Shown here: positions 1-8,781 of the stretch, in pieces
Numbering within the stretch: position 1 is the first letter of the stretch
Layout: each line of letters opens with the position of its first letter
Origin: Halovenus carboxidivorans
Lineage (GTDB): Archaea; Halobacteriota; Halobacteria; Halobacteriales; Haloarculaceae
Length of the DNA stretch: 64,000 bases
Reading direction: 5' to 3'
Assembly: GCF_009831575.1 (NCBI RefSeq)
Contig: NZ_WUUT01000002.1
Location: 462,131-526,130, forward strand
Program-made: the position numbers and the translations under genes
Notes under the pieces: model-generated
Seen by the model: the letters and a program-made list of their open reading frames with translations, nothing else
What the model was told of the DNA's origin: nothing
The model's database searches: none

Positions 1-69
1 GGGCCTATTCAAAGTATTTATCGGCTGGATTGGCGCCCGAGACAGCGACTGTCGGGAGACGCCCGGCGA

Positions 70-1089
70 TCAGCCGTTGGGGAGGACATCGACGACGCGG
101 GTGACGGTCTCGACGGTGACCCAGGCGACGAACAGGAGATACGAGATCACGAGGAGATACGACTCGGCGGTCGAGAGAGCCAAGCCGGTCCGGAGGATCG
201 TAAACAGCAACACCGTCGCCAGCGTCAGCACGCCGAACATCGGGACCGCCATGGCGAAGTTGACCGGCGTCGATCCGACGATGAGCACCCCGACGGGGAT
301 GGCGACGAGGAGATCGAACGTGTTCGAGCCGAGGACGCTCGCGATAGACGCCACGCCCCGGTCGTCGCGGGCCGCGCGGACGCTGACGAGCGCATCCGGG
401 AGGCTCGTAGCACCGGCGGCGATAGTAACACCCATGACGAACCCCGGAACGCCGAAGGCGGTTCCGATGGCGTCGACCGAGTGGACGAGCCGCTCGACGG
501 CGATCAGGATGACAACGAGCCCCGCGATCAACAGCCCCCACTGCCGGGCCAGATCAATATCGACCGACTCGTGACCTGCCTCGTGGTCGGCGGTATCCTG
601 ATACTGGATGAAGATGTAGAGACCGTACAGTGCGATCGGAATCGCCGCGATCGGTCGCGTGATCTCGCCCATGAGCCGGTCCCCGCTCGTCGGATAGTAG
701 ATCACCGCCATCGCGAACGTAATCACCAGCACCGACACCGAGAGCATGTAGAACTGGGCCTCTTTGTAGACGAGCGCCCGATTTGCCTGAATGTCGTCTT
801 CCGTCGTGACGCCGGCGAGGGCGGGGATCACGAGAATGTTGAATATCGCCGACCCGACAATTGCGCCGATACCCAGTTCGATCGACTTGGCGAACACCGC
901 GGAGAAGACGACCGTCGCAAGTTCGGGAAAACTCGAGCCGACGGCGGTGACAATGGAGCCCTGGACGACCTGCGGGAGCCCGTAGTACGCAGAGAGATTC
1001 TCCGCGGCACCTTCGAGCCAGCCGCTCCCGACCCAGATGGCGGCGGCGGTGACGAGAATGATCACGCCGTCGACTGCGAGCGAGGCCAT
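70..1089 (-). CDS. Sodium/calcium exchanger family membrane protein
   Basis: Integral membrane antiporter of the Ca2+:cation antiporter (CaCA/YrbG-like) superfamily, expected to exchange Ca2+ or another cation for Na+/H+ across the cytoplasmic membrane. The 339-residue protein is almost entirely hydrophobic helices. It shows the two internally repeated alpha motifs of the family: GSSFPEL near residue 40 and GATSLPDALVS near residue 230, each followed by a GS-x-x-FN/FD segment. The second motif has Asp where many relatives have Glu. I place the start at 1089 rather than the longer reading at 1116, because a TATA-like stretch on the minus strand near 1114-1120 would give a leaderless transcript there. 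The gene stands alone and is divergent from the HtrA gene. Family assignment is firm; ion specificity cannot be read from sequence. Confidence 0.88.
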   Translation of the reverse strand: MASLAVDGVIILVTAAAIWVGSGWLEGAAENLSAYYGLPQVVQGSIVTAVGSSFPELATVVFSAVFAKSIELGIGAIVGSAIFNILVIPALAGVTTEDDIQANRALVYKEAQFYMLSVSVLVITFAMAVIYYPTSGDRLMGEITRPIAAIPIALYGLYIFIQYQDTADHEAGHESVDIDLARQWGLLIAGLVVILIAVERLVHSVDAIGTAFGVPGFVMGVTIAAGATSLPDALVSVRAARDDRGVASIASVLGSNTFDLLVAIPVGVLIVGSTPVNFAMAVPMFGVLTLATVLLFTILRTGLALSTAESYLLVISYLLFVAWVTVETVTRVVDVLPNG

Positions 1090-1190
1090 GGCTGAGGGGT
1101 CACTGCGGCGCGACAAAATCGTTGTGATAGGTACAGCAATCCGAACAGACGCGGTCGTACCGAGGCTAGTTGTAACGCTATATTGTTAAC

Positions 1191-1205
1191 TGTGCTGACA
1201 GCACA
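1191..1205. promoter_or_regulatory. Small inverted repeat upstream of the HtrA gene
   Basis: TGTGCT at 1191-1196 and AGCACA at 1200-1205 form a perfect 6-bp inverted repeat with a 3-bp spacer. It lies just downstream of an AT-rich TATA-like stretch (about 1178-1188) and about 40 bp before the chosen start codon at 1243. This is a possible operator or stress-regulator site, but the arms are short and chance occurrence is possible. Confidence 0.3.
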
Positions 1206-1242
1206 ACACATATCAGAGACCAAGCATAAGATTCAATTGTCG

Positions 1243-2355
1243 ATGTCCAGAGAGACATCTTCCCGCCGTCGGTTTCTGAAGCTCGGGAGTATTGCGCTCA
1301 CAGCCAGTCTCGCGGGTTGTAGCGGTGCGCTCTCGGACGATTCAGCGTCTACACAGCCGTCCTCGTCCCCGCCGAACGGAACACAGGCTGATAGTAGCCA
1401 GACGAACGACACCTCCGAAAGCGAGTACACCGAGGTGTACCAGGAGACGATTCCGTCGGTCGTATCGGTCAGAACGAGCCAGGGGCAGGGAACCGGGTTT
1501 CTGTACGACGAGAGCCACGTCGTGACGAACGCGCACGTCGTGGGACGGGCCTCGACAGCGCAACTGCAGTTCCAGAACAGCACGTGGAGTGACGCGACCG
1601 TCCAGGGGAGAGACCGTCACAGCGACCTGGCGGTGCTCTCGGCGGCGGAGGCGCCGGAGTCGGCGGAGCCGCTTTCGTTCGCCGAGGAGAGCCCGGTCAT
1701 CGGACAGGAGGTCGTCGCAATCGGGAATCCGTACAACCTCGACGGGAGTGTCACGTCGGGGATCATCAGTGGACTCGACCGACTGGTTCCGTCGCCCGCC
1801 GGCTATCAGATCCCGGACGCAATCCAGACGGACGCGGCGGTGAACCCCGGGAACAGCGGCGGACCGCTGATGTCCACGGACGGAGGCGTGCTCGGCGTCG
1901 TCAACTCGAAACGCGGTGACAACATCGCGTTCGGAATCTCCGCGGCGCTCACACAGCGTGTCGTCCCCGAGCTGATCGAAACCGGGGAGTACGATCACGC
2001 GTATATGGGAGTCTCCCTCCAGAAAGTGACGCCGTCAATCGCTACTGCGAACGACCTCTCAACCCCGCGAGGACTCATCGTCGTCCAGACGGTCCGCAAC
2101 GGGCCGGCGGACGGAGTACTCCAGCCGAGTTCCGCCGAGTTCGTCGACGGACGGCGGGTGCCGGTCGGCGGCGACATCATCCTCACGGTCGACGGCACGA
2201 CGATGACCTCCTTCGAGGATCTCGCGAGTTACCTGGCACTCCAGACGCGGCCCGGCGATACCGTGCAGGCGACAGTTCTGCGGGACGGAACAGAACAGAC
2301 AGTCGAGTTGAGCCTCGAACCGCGCCCCGAGCAGTCACGGTCGCCGCTCCAGTGA
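1243..2355 (+). CDS. HtrA/DegP-type serine protease, Tat lipoprotein
   Basis: Predicted extracytoplasmic trypsin-like serine protease of the HtrA/Deg family, acting in surface protein quality control. The 370-residue protein begins with a twin-arginine signal (SSRRRFLKLG) and a lipobox ending SLAGC with Cys 26, so it should be exported folded and lipid-anchored. A low-complexity Ser/Thr/Asp linker follows. The catalytic triad is His 98 (in TNAHVV), Asp 128 (in HSDLAVL) and Ser 205 (in NPGNSGGPL). A single PDZ-like domain follows from about residue 250 to 355 (GVSLQKVTPS, then PVGGDIILTVDG). An upstream in-frame methionine exists, but starting at 1243 places the Tat signal at the N-terminus. 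Family call is very secure; natural substrates are unknown. Confidence 0.93.
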   Translation: MSRETSSRRRFLKLGSIALTASLAGCSGALSDDSASTQPSSSPPNGTQADSSQTNDTSESEYTEVYQETIPSVVSVRTSQGQGTGFLYDESHVVTNAHVVGRASTAQLQFQNSTWSDATVQGRDRHSDLAVLSAAEAPESAEPLSFAEESPVIGQEVVAIGNPYNLDGSVTSGIISGLDRLVPSPAGYQIPDAIQTDAAVNPGNSGGPLMSTDGGVLGVVNSKRGDNIAFGISAALTQRVVPELIETGEYDHAYMGVSLQKVTPSIATANDLSTPRGLIVVQTVRNGPADGVLQPSSAEFVDGRRVPVGGDIILTVDGTTMTSFEDLASYLALQTRPGDTVQATVLRDGTEQTVELSLEPRPEQSRSPLQ

Positions 2356-2392
2356 CGGGACCGACCTGACGACCACTCACAGATAGGGTCGA

Positions 2393-3049
2393 TCACAACT
2401 CCGTCCCGTCCGGCCGTTTCGCGCCCTCCGAGTCGTGGACGACGACACCATCGACCGCCGTCGGTTCGTAGCCGTCTCGAACGTCGATTGCTTCCTCGAT
2501 TTCGCGGACTGCCCGCTCTTTGAGCGCCGCCGCTAACTCTTCGGCGTCCTCCCGGGAGATGTCACGGCCCAGGCCCTCGCACTCGTGTGCGCGGACCATC
2601 CCCTCCTCGTCGACCGCCTCGCCCATCGGCTGGCTGGTCCCGCCGAGTGCGACGCTGAACGGGTAGGTCTGACAGAGCAACGGCCGGTCGCCGTAGATCG
2701 AACACGCGCCGCCCTCCTCGCCCTCCCGGTAGAAGGTACAGTTCCCGCAGGAGTCCGTCTGCAAGGCCCACTCGAAAGTCTCGCCCTCCGGGCCGTCCGG
2801 CCCCTCGACGAGACCGTACGGCATCGGTCTGGCAACGTCTCGCCAGTCGTACTCCTCGCTGTCCTGGATCGCGCGGATCTCGTCGGGAAAGACCGTCGCA
2901 GTGTGTTCCTCGGTGCCGTTCTCACCCTCGGCCGCCTTGCAACAGCCGCCACAGCGGGTACACTCGAAGCCGATCGATTCGATCGCGTCTGCGAGTTCTG
3001 CAATCGAGAGGTCGCGTGCGCGTTCGAGTTCGGCTTCGAGTGAGTCCAT
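2393..3049 (-). CDS. YkgJ-family cysteine cluster protein
   Basis: Small cytosolic protein of the YkgJ/UPF0153 family, which has a cluster of conserved cysteines predicted to bind zinc or an Fe-S centre. Seen here: CTRCGGCCK near residue 30, then CGNC, a Cys before SIYGDRP, and LLCQTYPF in the middle, with a further Cys in HECEGLGRD. The chosen start gives 218 residues (MDSLEAEL); an alternative start nine codons upstream (3076) is possible but adds a non-acidic leader. It lies 42 bp downstream of the MBL hydrolase gene on the same strand, so the two are probably cotranscribed. The biochemical role of the family is not established. Confidence 0.85.
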   Translation of the reverse strand: MDSLEAELERARDLSIAELADAIESIGFECTRCGGCCKAAEGENGTEEHTATVFPDEIRAIQDSEEYDWRDVARPMPYGLVEGPDGPEGETFEWALQTDSCGNCTFYREGEEGGACSIYGDRPLLCQTYPFSVALGGTSQPMGEAVDEEGMVRAHECEGLGRDISREDAEELAAALKERAVREIEEAIDVRDGYEPTAVDGVVVHDSEGAKRPDGTEL

Positions 3050-3091
3050 ACCGACACAGTGCGGAGTGACGAGCAAAAGTGCTCGGATCGG

Positions 3092-3856
3092 TCACTCGGG
3101 TCGGGCCCGCTCGCCGTCGAAGGTGATCTTCGATTCGACGGCCAGTTTCTCGATGTGCGCGAGAACGGTCGCCCGGGCGAGGTCGTAGACGCCCGAGATG
3201 TCCTTGTCGTAGGCCGCGTCGACGATGTCGTCGACTGTTCTGTTTCCGTCCCGCACCGCTGCGTGGACAGCCTTCTCGCGGTCGAGTCGGTGGGTGATAA
3301 GTCGCTCGCACACCGCTCTCGGCGTCTCGATGACGGGGCCGTGGCCGGGGTAGAGTCGATCGGGATTCGCCGCGTGGACCCGCCGGAGACTGGTGAGATA
3401 CGCCCGCATATCCCCTTCGGGCGCGCCGACGACGACGCTCCCCTCCGCGACGGCCAAATCACCACTGACGAACCCGTCTGCGAGCGCGAACGCCGTATGC
3501 TCCGGGGCGTGGCCGGGCGTGTCGACCGCGGTTACCCCCTCCGCCGGGAGCCGTTCGCCCGGTTTGAACGTTCGGTCCGGTTCGATACCGGCGGCGGACT
3601 CGAAGGCCGTCTCCCGTCCGTATCGCGCCCAGACCGTCAGATCGAACTCCGTCGCGTAGTCCGCGACTGCGCCGACGTGGTCGGGATGATGATGCGTGAC
3701 GGCGACGTGTTCGACATCCGCCGCGACGACGGCGTCTAACTCTTCGTCGCGGGCCGCCGGGTCGACGACCAATCCCTCGCCGTCGGTGACGACGTACGCG
3801 CTGGTCGCTCCGGTCGGTGCGCGTGTCCGTACGGGGAGTGAAAATCGCTCGACCAT
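3092..3856 (-). CDS. MBL-fold metallo-hydrolase, LACTB2-like
   Basis: Metallo-beta-lactamase-fold hydrolase of 254 residues. The di-metal site motif HHHPDH is at residues 55-60. Further downstream are the GHAPEHTAF and YPGHGPVIETP segments, which supply the remaining His/Asp ligands. The C-terminal 60 residues (VRDGNRTVDDIVDAAY onward) resemble the winged-helix tail found in LACTB2-type enzymes, some of which are nucleases and others glyoxalase-II-like thioesterases. The substrate is therefore open. It is the first gene of a likely two-gene unit with the YkgJ-like gene. The start at 3856 is the first ATG consistent with the MBL core. Confidence 0.87.
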   Translation of the reverse strand: MVERFSLPVRTRAPTGATSAYVVTDGEGLVVDPAARDEELDAVVAADVEHVAVTHHHPDHVGAVADYATEFDLTVWARYGRETAFESAAGIEPDRTFKPGERLPAEGVTAVDTPGHAPEHTAFALADGFVSGDLAVAEGSVVVGAPEGDMRAYLTSLRRVHAANPDRLYPGHGPVIETPRAVCERLITHRLDREKAVHAAVRDGNRTVDDIVDAAYDKDISGVYDLARATVLAHIEKLAVESKITFDGERARPE

Positions 3857-3920
3857 CTACGTTGGTGCTCGCGGGCCAGGGGCCTATTCGTTTGGGTCGG
3901 CGACGGACGCGGGGATCGAG

Positions 3921-4202
3921 TCAGTTGCGCTCGGTCAGCGAGTAGACCTGCTTGCGAGCGTCCTGCACGCTGTACCGGGACTCGACCAGATCGGCGTCTT
4001 CGAGTCGGTTGAGTGCGTACCGGACGGTGCGGTCGGGCAGCAGGGACTCCTCCGCGAGTTGGCCCTGCGAGAGCGGGCCGTCGGTCTCCAGAATCTTCGC
4101 GACCAACTTCGCGCTCGGCGGCAGTTCGCGGAGTCGGTCACGATACTCCTGTTCTGAAAGAGTCTGTCGTGGTTTGCCGGGATCTTCGACGATCGTACTC
4201 AT
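3921..4202 (-). CDS. Winged helix-turn-helix transcriptional regulator
   Basis: Small DNA-binding protein of 93 residues. It has a short acidic leader followed by a single MarR/ArsR-like winged helix: PPSAKLVAKILETDG is helix 1, GQLAEESLLPDRTVRYALNRLEDADLV is the HTH, and the wing ends at KQVYSL. This type is common in haloarchaea as a one-domain regulator. The start at 4202 is preferred over 4223 because a TATA-like TTTACAA on the minus strand lies about 27-32 bp upstream (4228-4234). Its divergent neighbour is a methyltransferase, which is the most likely regulatory partner, though nothing in the sequence proves it. Confidence 0.82.
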   Translation of the reverse strand: MSTIVEDPGKPRQTLSEQEYRDRLRELPPSAKLVAKILETDGPLSQGQLAEESLLPDRTVRYALNRLEDADLVESRYSVQDARKQVYSLTERN

Positions 4203-4499
4203 AATTACGATACTCTCGATCACACTTGTAAACGTTGGCTATATTCACATCAAACGGATAGGGTGTGTTTAATCGTTTCCGCATTTCCTTATACATACTT
4301 GAGTTATATCGCGAATAGCCGAATATACGTACTCTTGAGTCGTCTCGCGTTCGATACCGGAGAAAGTGGCAGGTATAAGATAGGTACGGTGACGGGGCCG
4401 GCAGATTCGGCGCGGATCGATAGCGGCGGGAATTCATCCGGGAGAACCCGTCTGCAATCCAGTATCATTTTAATGCTCGGGGCGAGAAAGCCAGGTAGC
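4203..4499. other. AT-rich divergent intergenic region
   Basis: About 300 bp between the winged-helix gene and the methyltransferase gene. The first 130 bp are clearly more AT-rich than the surroundings and hold several TATA-like runs. No protein with plausible composition is encoded. It contains the minus-strand promoter of the regulator and the plus-strand promoter of the methyltransferase. Confidence 0.6.
4466..4474 (+). promoter_or_regulatory. TATA-like element of the methyltransferase gene
   Basis: ATTTTAATG lies 26-34 bp upstream of the GTG at 4500. This spacing fits a leaderless haloarchaeal transcript and is the reason for preferring the GTG start. Confidence 0.5.
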
Positions 4500-5204
4500 G
4501 TGAAAGGACAGGAGTGGTATCAGGCCGACGATGTCGCCCAGGAGTACGACGAAAAGCGGTTCTCGAAGGGTGGCCGACTCATCGACCGCCGCGAGAAGGA
4601 AGCGGTGTTAGACGCGCTCGGGCCGGTCGAGGACAAGAAAGTGCTCGAAATCGCCTGCGGGACCGGTCGGTTTACCGCGATGCTCGCCGAGCGCGGTGCC
4701 GACATCGTCGGGCTGGACATCTCGGGGCCGATGCTACAGCAGGGCCGCCAGCGCGCACAGTCGGCTGGCGTCGCTGACAGCCTCGAATACATGCGTGGTG
4801 ACGCGGGCCGGCTCCCGTTCCCCGACGACCACTTCGATGTCGTGTTTGCGATGCGGTTTTTCCACCTCGCGGACACCCCTGAAGAGTTTCTCGCGGAGAT
4901 GTGCCGGGTCTCGAACGACCAGATATTTTTCGACACGTTCAATCGGTACTCCACGCGGTCGCTGTACAACTGGGCGCTGCCGATGGGGTCGCGGCTGTAC
5001 TCCGGAGAGGAGGTCGACGCGCTGTTGGACGCGACCGGACTCGAACTGGTCTCAGCCGAACACGACTGGATTTTCCCGTACGGCCTCTACCGCGAGATTC
5101 CGAACCGGGTCGCGTCGACCCTGCGGTGGCTCGACGACGGCATCCGCACGCTCCCGTTCGGCGACCGGTTGGCGTCGGTCTCGTACTGGAACGCGCGACT
5201 CTAA
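4500..5204 (+). CDS. Class I SAM-dependent methyltransferase
   Basis: Cytosolic methyltransferase of 234 residues with the Rossmann-like SAM fold. Motif I is VLEIACGTGRF, followed by the acidic loop GLDISGPML, motif II at GDAGRLPFPDDHFD and the FAMRFFHL strand. The closest general class is the UbiE/Methyltransf_11 type acting on small molecules. I use GTG 4500 because of the promoter spacing; ATG 4473 would add nine residues. The substrate is unknown. The gene is divergent from the small winged-helix regulator and is followed by a 210-bp gap before korA, so it is probably monocistronic. Confidence 0.8.
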   Translation: MKGQEWYQADDVAQEYDEKRFSKGGRLIDRREKEAVLDALGPVEDKKVLEIACGTGRFTAMLAERGADIVGLDISGPMLQQGRQRAQSAGVADSLEYMRGDAGRLPFPDDHFDVVFAMRFFHLADTPEEFLAEMCRVSNDQIFFDTFNRYSTRSLYNWALPMGSRLYSGEEVDALLDATGLELVSAEHDWIFPYGLYREIPNRVASTLRWLDDGIRTLPFGDRLASVSYWNARL

Positions 5205-5414
5205 ATTTTGTGATATGTTCTGGGGTCGCCGGCAGTATCTGCTGATAACTCGGAGAGAAATTTCACAGGACGGCAAACCCTCACGATAATTAGTGGGTGA
5301 TCGTGCTCGTCCCGGTAGCGATGTTCGCGGTATTTGACGTTTTCGGCGAAATTACTGGGTGGTTCACGGGATTGCAGAAGGCTTTTGCACAGGCCCTTTG
5401 TACCCTGAGCTAGC

Positions 5415-7178
5415 ATGCCCGACGACCTGAACTGGGCCATCGGCGGCGAAGCCGGCGATGGGATCGACTCAACAGGGAAAATCTTCGCACAGGCGCTCTC
5501 GCGGGCGGGCAGACACGTCTTCACCTCGAAAGACTTCGCGTCGCGGATCCGCGGTGGATACACGGCGTACAAGGTGCGGACATCTGTCGACCGCGTCGAG
5601 AGCGTCGTCGATCGGTTAGATATCCTCATTGCACTGACGGAACGGACGATCGACGAGAACATGGACGAACTCCACGAGGGAAGTGTCATCATCTACGATG
5701 GCGAGCGGACCTCGATGCAGGACGTCGAGATTCCGGACGGGATGATCGGACTCGACGTGCCGCTGAAAAGCCTGGCCGAGGAGGCCGGCGGTGGCATCAT
5801 GCGCAACATCGTCGCGCTGGGTGCCGCCTGTGAAGTCACGAACTTCCCGATCGAGAACCTCGACGCCTCGCTGGAGAAGCGCTTCTCCGACAAGGGGACG
5901 GCAATCGTCGAGAACAACAAGGAATCGGCGCGGCTCGGCCAGGAGTACGTCCAGGAGAACTTCGATCACGACTTCGAGTACGACCTCGAGACGACGGACA
6001 ACGACTACGTGCTCCTGAACGGCGACGAGGCGATTGGAATGGGGGCCATCGCGGCCGGCTGTAAGTTCTACTCCGGCTATCCGATCACGCCCGCGACGGA
6101 CGTGATGGAGTATCTCACCGGCCGAATCGACCAGTTCGGCGGGAAAGTCGTCCAGGCAGAAGACGAACTCTCGGCAATCAACATGGCTCTGGGCGCGGCG
6201 CGTGCCGGCGCACGAGCGATGACGGCCACCTCCGGCCCGGGAATCGACCTGATGACCGAGACGTTCGGACTCGTCGCCACCAGCGAGACGCCGCTGGTGA
6301 TCTGTGACGTGATGCGGTCGGGGCCCTCGACGGGGATGCCGACCAAACAGGAGCAGGGGGATCTGAACATGCTCCTGTACGGCGGCCACGGGGAGATTCC
6401 GCGGTTCGTCGTCGGCCCGACGAACGTCTCCGAGTGTTTCTGGAAGACCGTCGAGGCGTTCAACCTCGCTGAGAAGTACCAGACACCGGTGTTCCTCGTT
6501 GCGGACCTCTCGCTTGCGGTCACCGAACAGACCTTCTCGCCGGAGACGTTCGATATGGACGAGGTCGAAATCGACCGCGGGAAAGTCGTCGACGAGAGCG
6601 AGATCGAGTCCTGGCAGGACGAACAGGGTCGGTTCCAGCCGCACTTCCCGACTGCGGACGGAATCAGCCCCCGGACGTTCCCCGGGACCGAGGATGGCGC
6701 TCACATGACGACGGGACTGGAACACGACTCCCTCGGCCGACGAACCGAGGACACCGACGTTCGCATCGAACAGGTCGACAAACGCGAGCGGAAGGTCCAG
6801 ACCGCTCGCGAGGAGGAAGACTGGGAACCGCGGGAGTTCGGTGATCCCGACGCCGACACGCTCGTGCTCTCGTGGGGGTCGAACGAGGGACCGATGCGGG
6901 AGGCGCTCGAGTTCCTCGAAGAGGACGGCCTCGACGTTCGGTTCATCTCCGTCCCGTATCTGTTCCCGCGTCCGGACCTCTCCGAACCGATCGAGAACGC
7001 GGAGACGACAATCGTCGTCGAGTGTAACGCGACCGGACAGTTCGCGGATATCATCGAGCACGACGTGCTCGAGCGAGTCGAACGGATCAACAAGTACAAC
7101 GGTGTCCGCTTCAAGGCGGACGAACTCGCAGAGGAGATCAAGGCTACCGTCAGCCCACAGGCGGAGGTGGAACAATGA
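5415..7178 (+). CDS. korA: 2-oxoglutarate:ferredoxin oxidoreductase, alpha subunit
   Basis: Large subunit of a two-subunit 2-oxoacid:ferredoxin oxidoreductase, which oxidatively decarboxylates a 2-oxoacid to its acyl-CoA and reduces ferredoxin in the haloarchaeal TCA cycle. The 587-residue chain is a gamma-alpha fusion. The gamma domain (about 1-190) starts with GGEAGDGIDSTGK and has SRIRGGYTAYK. The alpha domain runs from GAIAAGCKFYSGYPITPATD through SGPGIDLMTE to a C-terminal transketolase-like domain (VLSWGSNEGPMREAL). Its stop overlaps the korB start by 4 bp, indicating translational coupling. The short KorB partner and lack of a PorA-style extension favour 2-oxoglutarate over pyruvate, but the acid cannot be proved from sequence alone. 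Confidence 0.92.
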   Translation: MPDDLNWAIGGEAGDGIDSTGKIFAQALSRAGRHVFTSKDFASRIRGGYTAYKVRTSVDRVESVVDRLDILIALTERTIDENMDELHEGSVIIYDGERTSMQDVEIPDGMIGLDVPLKSLAEEAGGGIMRNIVALGAACEVTNFPIENLDASLEKRFSDKGTAIVENNKESARLGQEYVQENFDHDFEYDLETTDNDYVLLNGDEAIGMGAIAAGCKFYSGYPITPATDVMEYLTGRIDQFGGKVVQAEDELSAINMALGAARAGARAMTATSGPGIDLMTETFGLVATSETPLVICDVMRSGPSTGMPTKQEQGDLNMLLYGGHGEIPRFVVGPTNVSECFWKTVEAFNLAEKYQTPVFLVADLSLAVTEQTFSPETFDMDEVEIDRGKVVDESEIESWQDEQGRFQPHFPTADGISPRTFPGTEDGAHMTTGLEHDSLGRRTEDTDVRIEQVDKRERKVQTAREEEDWEPREFGDPDADTLVLSWGSNEGPMREALEFLEEDGLDVRFISVPYLFPRPDLSEPIENAETTIVVECNATGQFADIIEHDVLERVERINKYNGVRFKADELAEEIKATVSPQAEVEQ

Positions 7179-8038
7179 GCTCTGAGGTACGTTTCGTCGA
7201 CTTCAAATCGGACAAGCAGCCGACCTGGTGTCCGGGCTGCGGCGACTTCGGCACCATGAACGGCATGATGAAAGCCCTCGCCGAAACCGGCAACAGCCCC
7301 GACGACACCTTCGTCGTCGCCGGCATCGGCTGTTCCGGCAAAATCGGCACTTACATGCACAGCTACGCGCTGCACGGCGTCCACGGCCGCGCCCTCCCCG
7401 TCGGCATCGGCGTCAAAATGGCCAACCCCGAGTTGGAAGTGATGGTCGCCGGCGGCGACGGCGACGGTTACTCCATCGGTGCCGGCCACTTCGTCCACGC
7501 CGTCCGTCGAAACGTGGACATGACCTACGTCGTCATGGACAACCGCATCTACGGCCTCACCAAGGGTCAGGCCTCGCCCACGTCACGCGAGGACTTCGAG
7601 ACCTCCACCTCGCCCGACGGCACCAACATGCCGCCGGTCAATCCCCTGGCACTGGCGCTGGCTTCGGGCGCGACCTTCATCGCCCAGTCCTTTAGCTCCG
7701 ACTCCAAACGCCACACCGAAATCGTCAAACAGGCCGTCGAACACGACGGCTTCGGCTTCGTCAACGTCTACTCGCCCTGCGTGACGTTCAACGACGTCGA
7801 CACCTACGACTACTTCCGGGACGCGCTGGTCGACCTCGACGAGGCCGACCACGACCCCACCGACGCCGACCAGGCCAAAGACGTCATCCTCAACGGCGAC
7901 AAAGAGTACCAGGGCGTCATCTACCAGAACGAAAACAGCGTCCCCTTCGAGGAGCAGGAAGGCATCGACGAACCCATGACCACCGTCCCCGACGGCGCAC
8001 CAGACGGGGCCACGGACCTCGTCCGCGAATTCTACTGA
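7175..8038 (+). CDS. korB: 2-oxoglutarate:ferredoxin oxidoreductase, beta subunit
   Basis: Thiamine-diphosphate-binding subunit (287 residues) that partners KorA. The N-terminal CPGCGDFG and the later GIGCSGKIG supply cysteines for the [4Fe-4S] cluster. The TPP/Mg motif is GGDGDGYSIGAGHF followed by VVMDNRIYGLTKGQASPTS. After about the first 40 codons, codon use differs from korA: wobble C is overwhelming (GGC, GCC, GTC), while Lys and Glu favour AAA and GAA. korA and the neighbours mix GGG, GGA and AAG. This may reflect expression level or a gene-conversion history. A T-rich run at about 8049-8055 before the convergent regulator gene may end transcription. Confidence 0.93.
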   Translation: MSSEVRFVDFKSDKQPTWCPGCGDFGTMNGMMKALAETGNSPDDTFVVAGIGCSGKIGTYMHSYALHGVHGRALPVGIGVKMANPELEVMVAGGDGDGYSIGAGHFVHAVRRNVDMTYVVMDNRIYGLTKGQASPTSREDFETSTSPDGTNMPPVNPLALALASGATFIAQSFSSDSKRHTEIVKQAVEHDGFGFVNVYSPCVTFNDVDTYDYFRDALVDLDEADHDPTDADQAKDVILNGDKEYQGVIYQNENSVPFEEQEGIDEPMTTVPDGAPDGATDLVREFY

Positions 8039-8062
8039 ACGGCGCTCCCGTTTTTGTCGCTG

Positions 8063-8773
8063 TCAGTGATCCACGCCGACGAGTCTCGTCGCCGTCGCCT
8101 TCCAAGTGAGCACGATCTTGCCGCGCTCGCCGAGGGCGAGTCTGCGGGCACTGTCGGCAGTCACGAGCGCCTGGAAGACGACTCCGCCGACAGAGACGCG
8201 GGCTGTCAGCACCGTCTCGCCGCGGTCGACCTCCGTGATCGAACCGACGAGTCGGTTCCGGGCGCTCGTCGCGTCCGGCTCGGGATCACCGCTGGGGTCG
8301 AGCAGCGTGATCGAATCCGCGCCGATCCGCGCCTGGACCTCGTCGCCGACAGCGACGCCGTCGTGGAGCCCTCTGATCGCTCCGACGGCGGTGTCGACCT
8401 CGGCGAGTTCGCCCGACCGCTCCGTCACCGTCCCCCGGAGTACCGTCTCGGGGACCTGCGCCGTAGCAGTGAGTGCGGCTTGCAGTCGCTCGTAGCGGCC
8501 GAGCAACGCCTCGGCGGGTTGGGTCAACTGACTGCCGCCGCCGCCGCTGCCGCCGCGGTGGCGCTCGACCAGTTCGCCGAACGCGTCTTCGAGGGTGTCG
8601 ATCCGCGAGAGCGCACGGGCGCGTGAACGGCCGAGGTTCGACGACGCTCGCGCGACCGACCCGGTCCGGTCGATTTCCCGCAGCAGTGCCGCGTCGCGGC
8701 TGTCGAACTCCACGCCGTTGCTGACCAGCGCGGCCGCCCCCTGTCCGTCCGTGGTCGGATCGCTGTCGGTCAT
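8063..8773 (-). CDS. ModE-like Mo/W-responsive regulator with TOBE domains
   Basis: Predicted transcriptional regulator sensing molybdate or tungstate oxyanion. The 236-residue protein has an N-terminal LysR/ModE-type winged helix (about 25-95; DAALLREIDRTGSVARASSNLGRSRARALSRIDTLE region) interrupted by a Gly-rich wing, then two TOBE/mop-like domains. The first is about 105-165 (VLRGTVTERSGELAEVDTAV) and the second about 170-236 (NRLVGSITEVDRGETVLTARV). TOBE pairs form the oxyanion-binding sites in ModE. It lies 8 bp from tupC on the same strand, at the end of the tup operon, and a ModE-box-like palindrome overlaps the tupA start. It is therefore probably the repressor of this operon, with autoregulation through cotranscription. 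Confidence 0.85.
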   Translation of the reverse strand: MTDSDPTTDGQGAAALVSNGVEFDSRDAALLREIDRTGSVARASSNLGRSRARALSRIDTLEDAFGELVERHRGGSGGGGSQLTQPAEALLGRYERLQAALTATAQVPETVLRGTVTERSGELAEVDTAVGAIRGLHDGVAVGDEVQARIGADSITLLDPSGDPEPDATSARNRLVGSITEVDRGETVLTARVSVGGVVFQALVTADSARRLALGERGKIVLTWKATATRLVGVDH

Positions 8774-8781
8774 CCCGTGGT

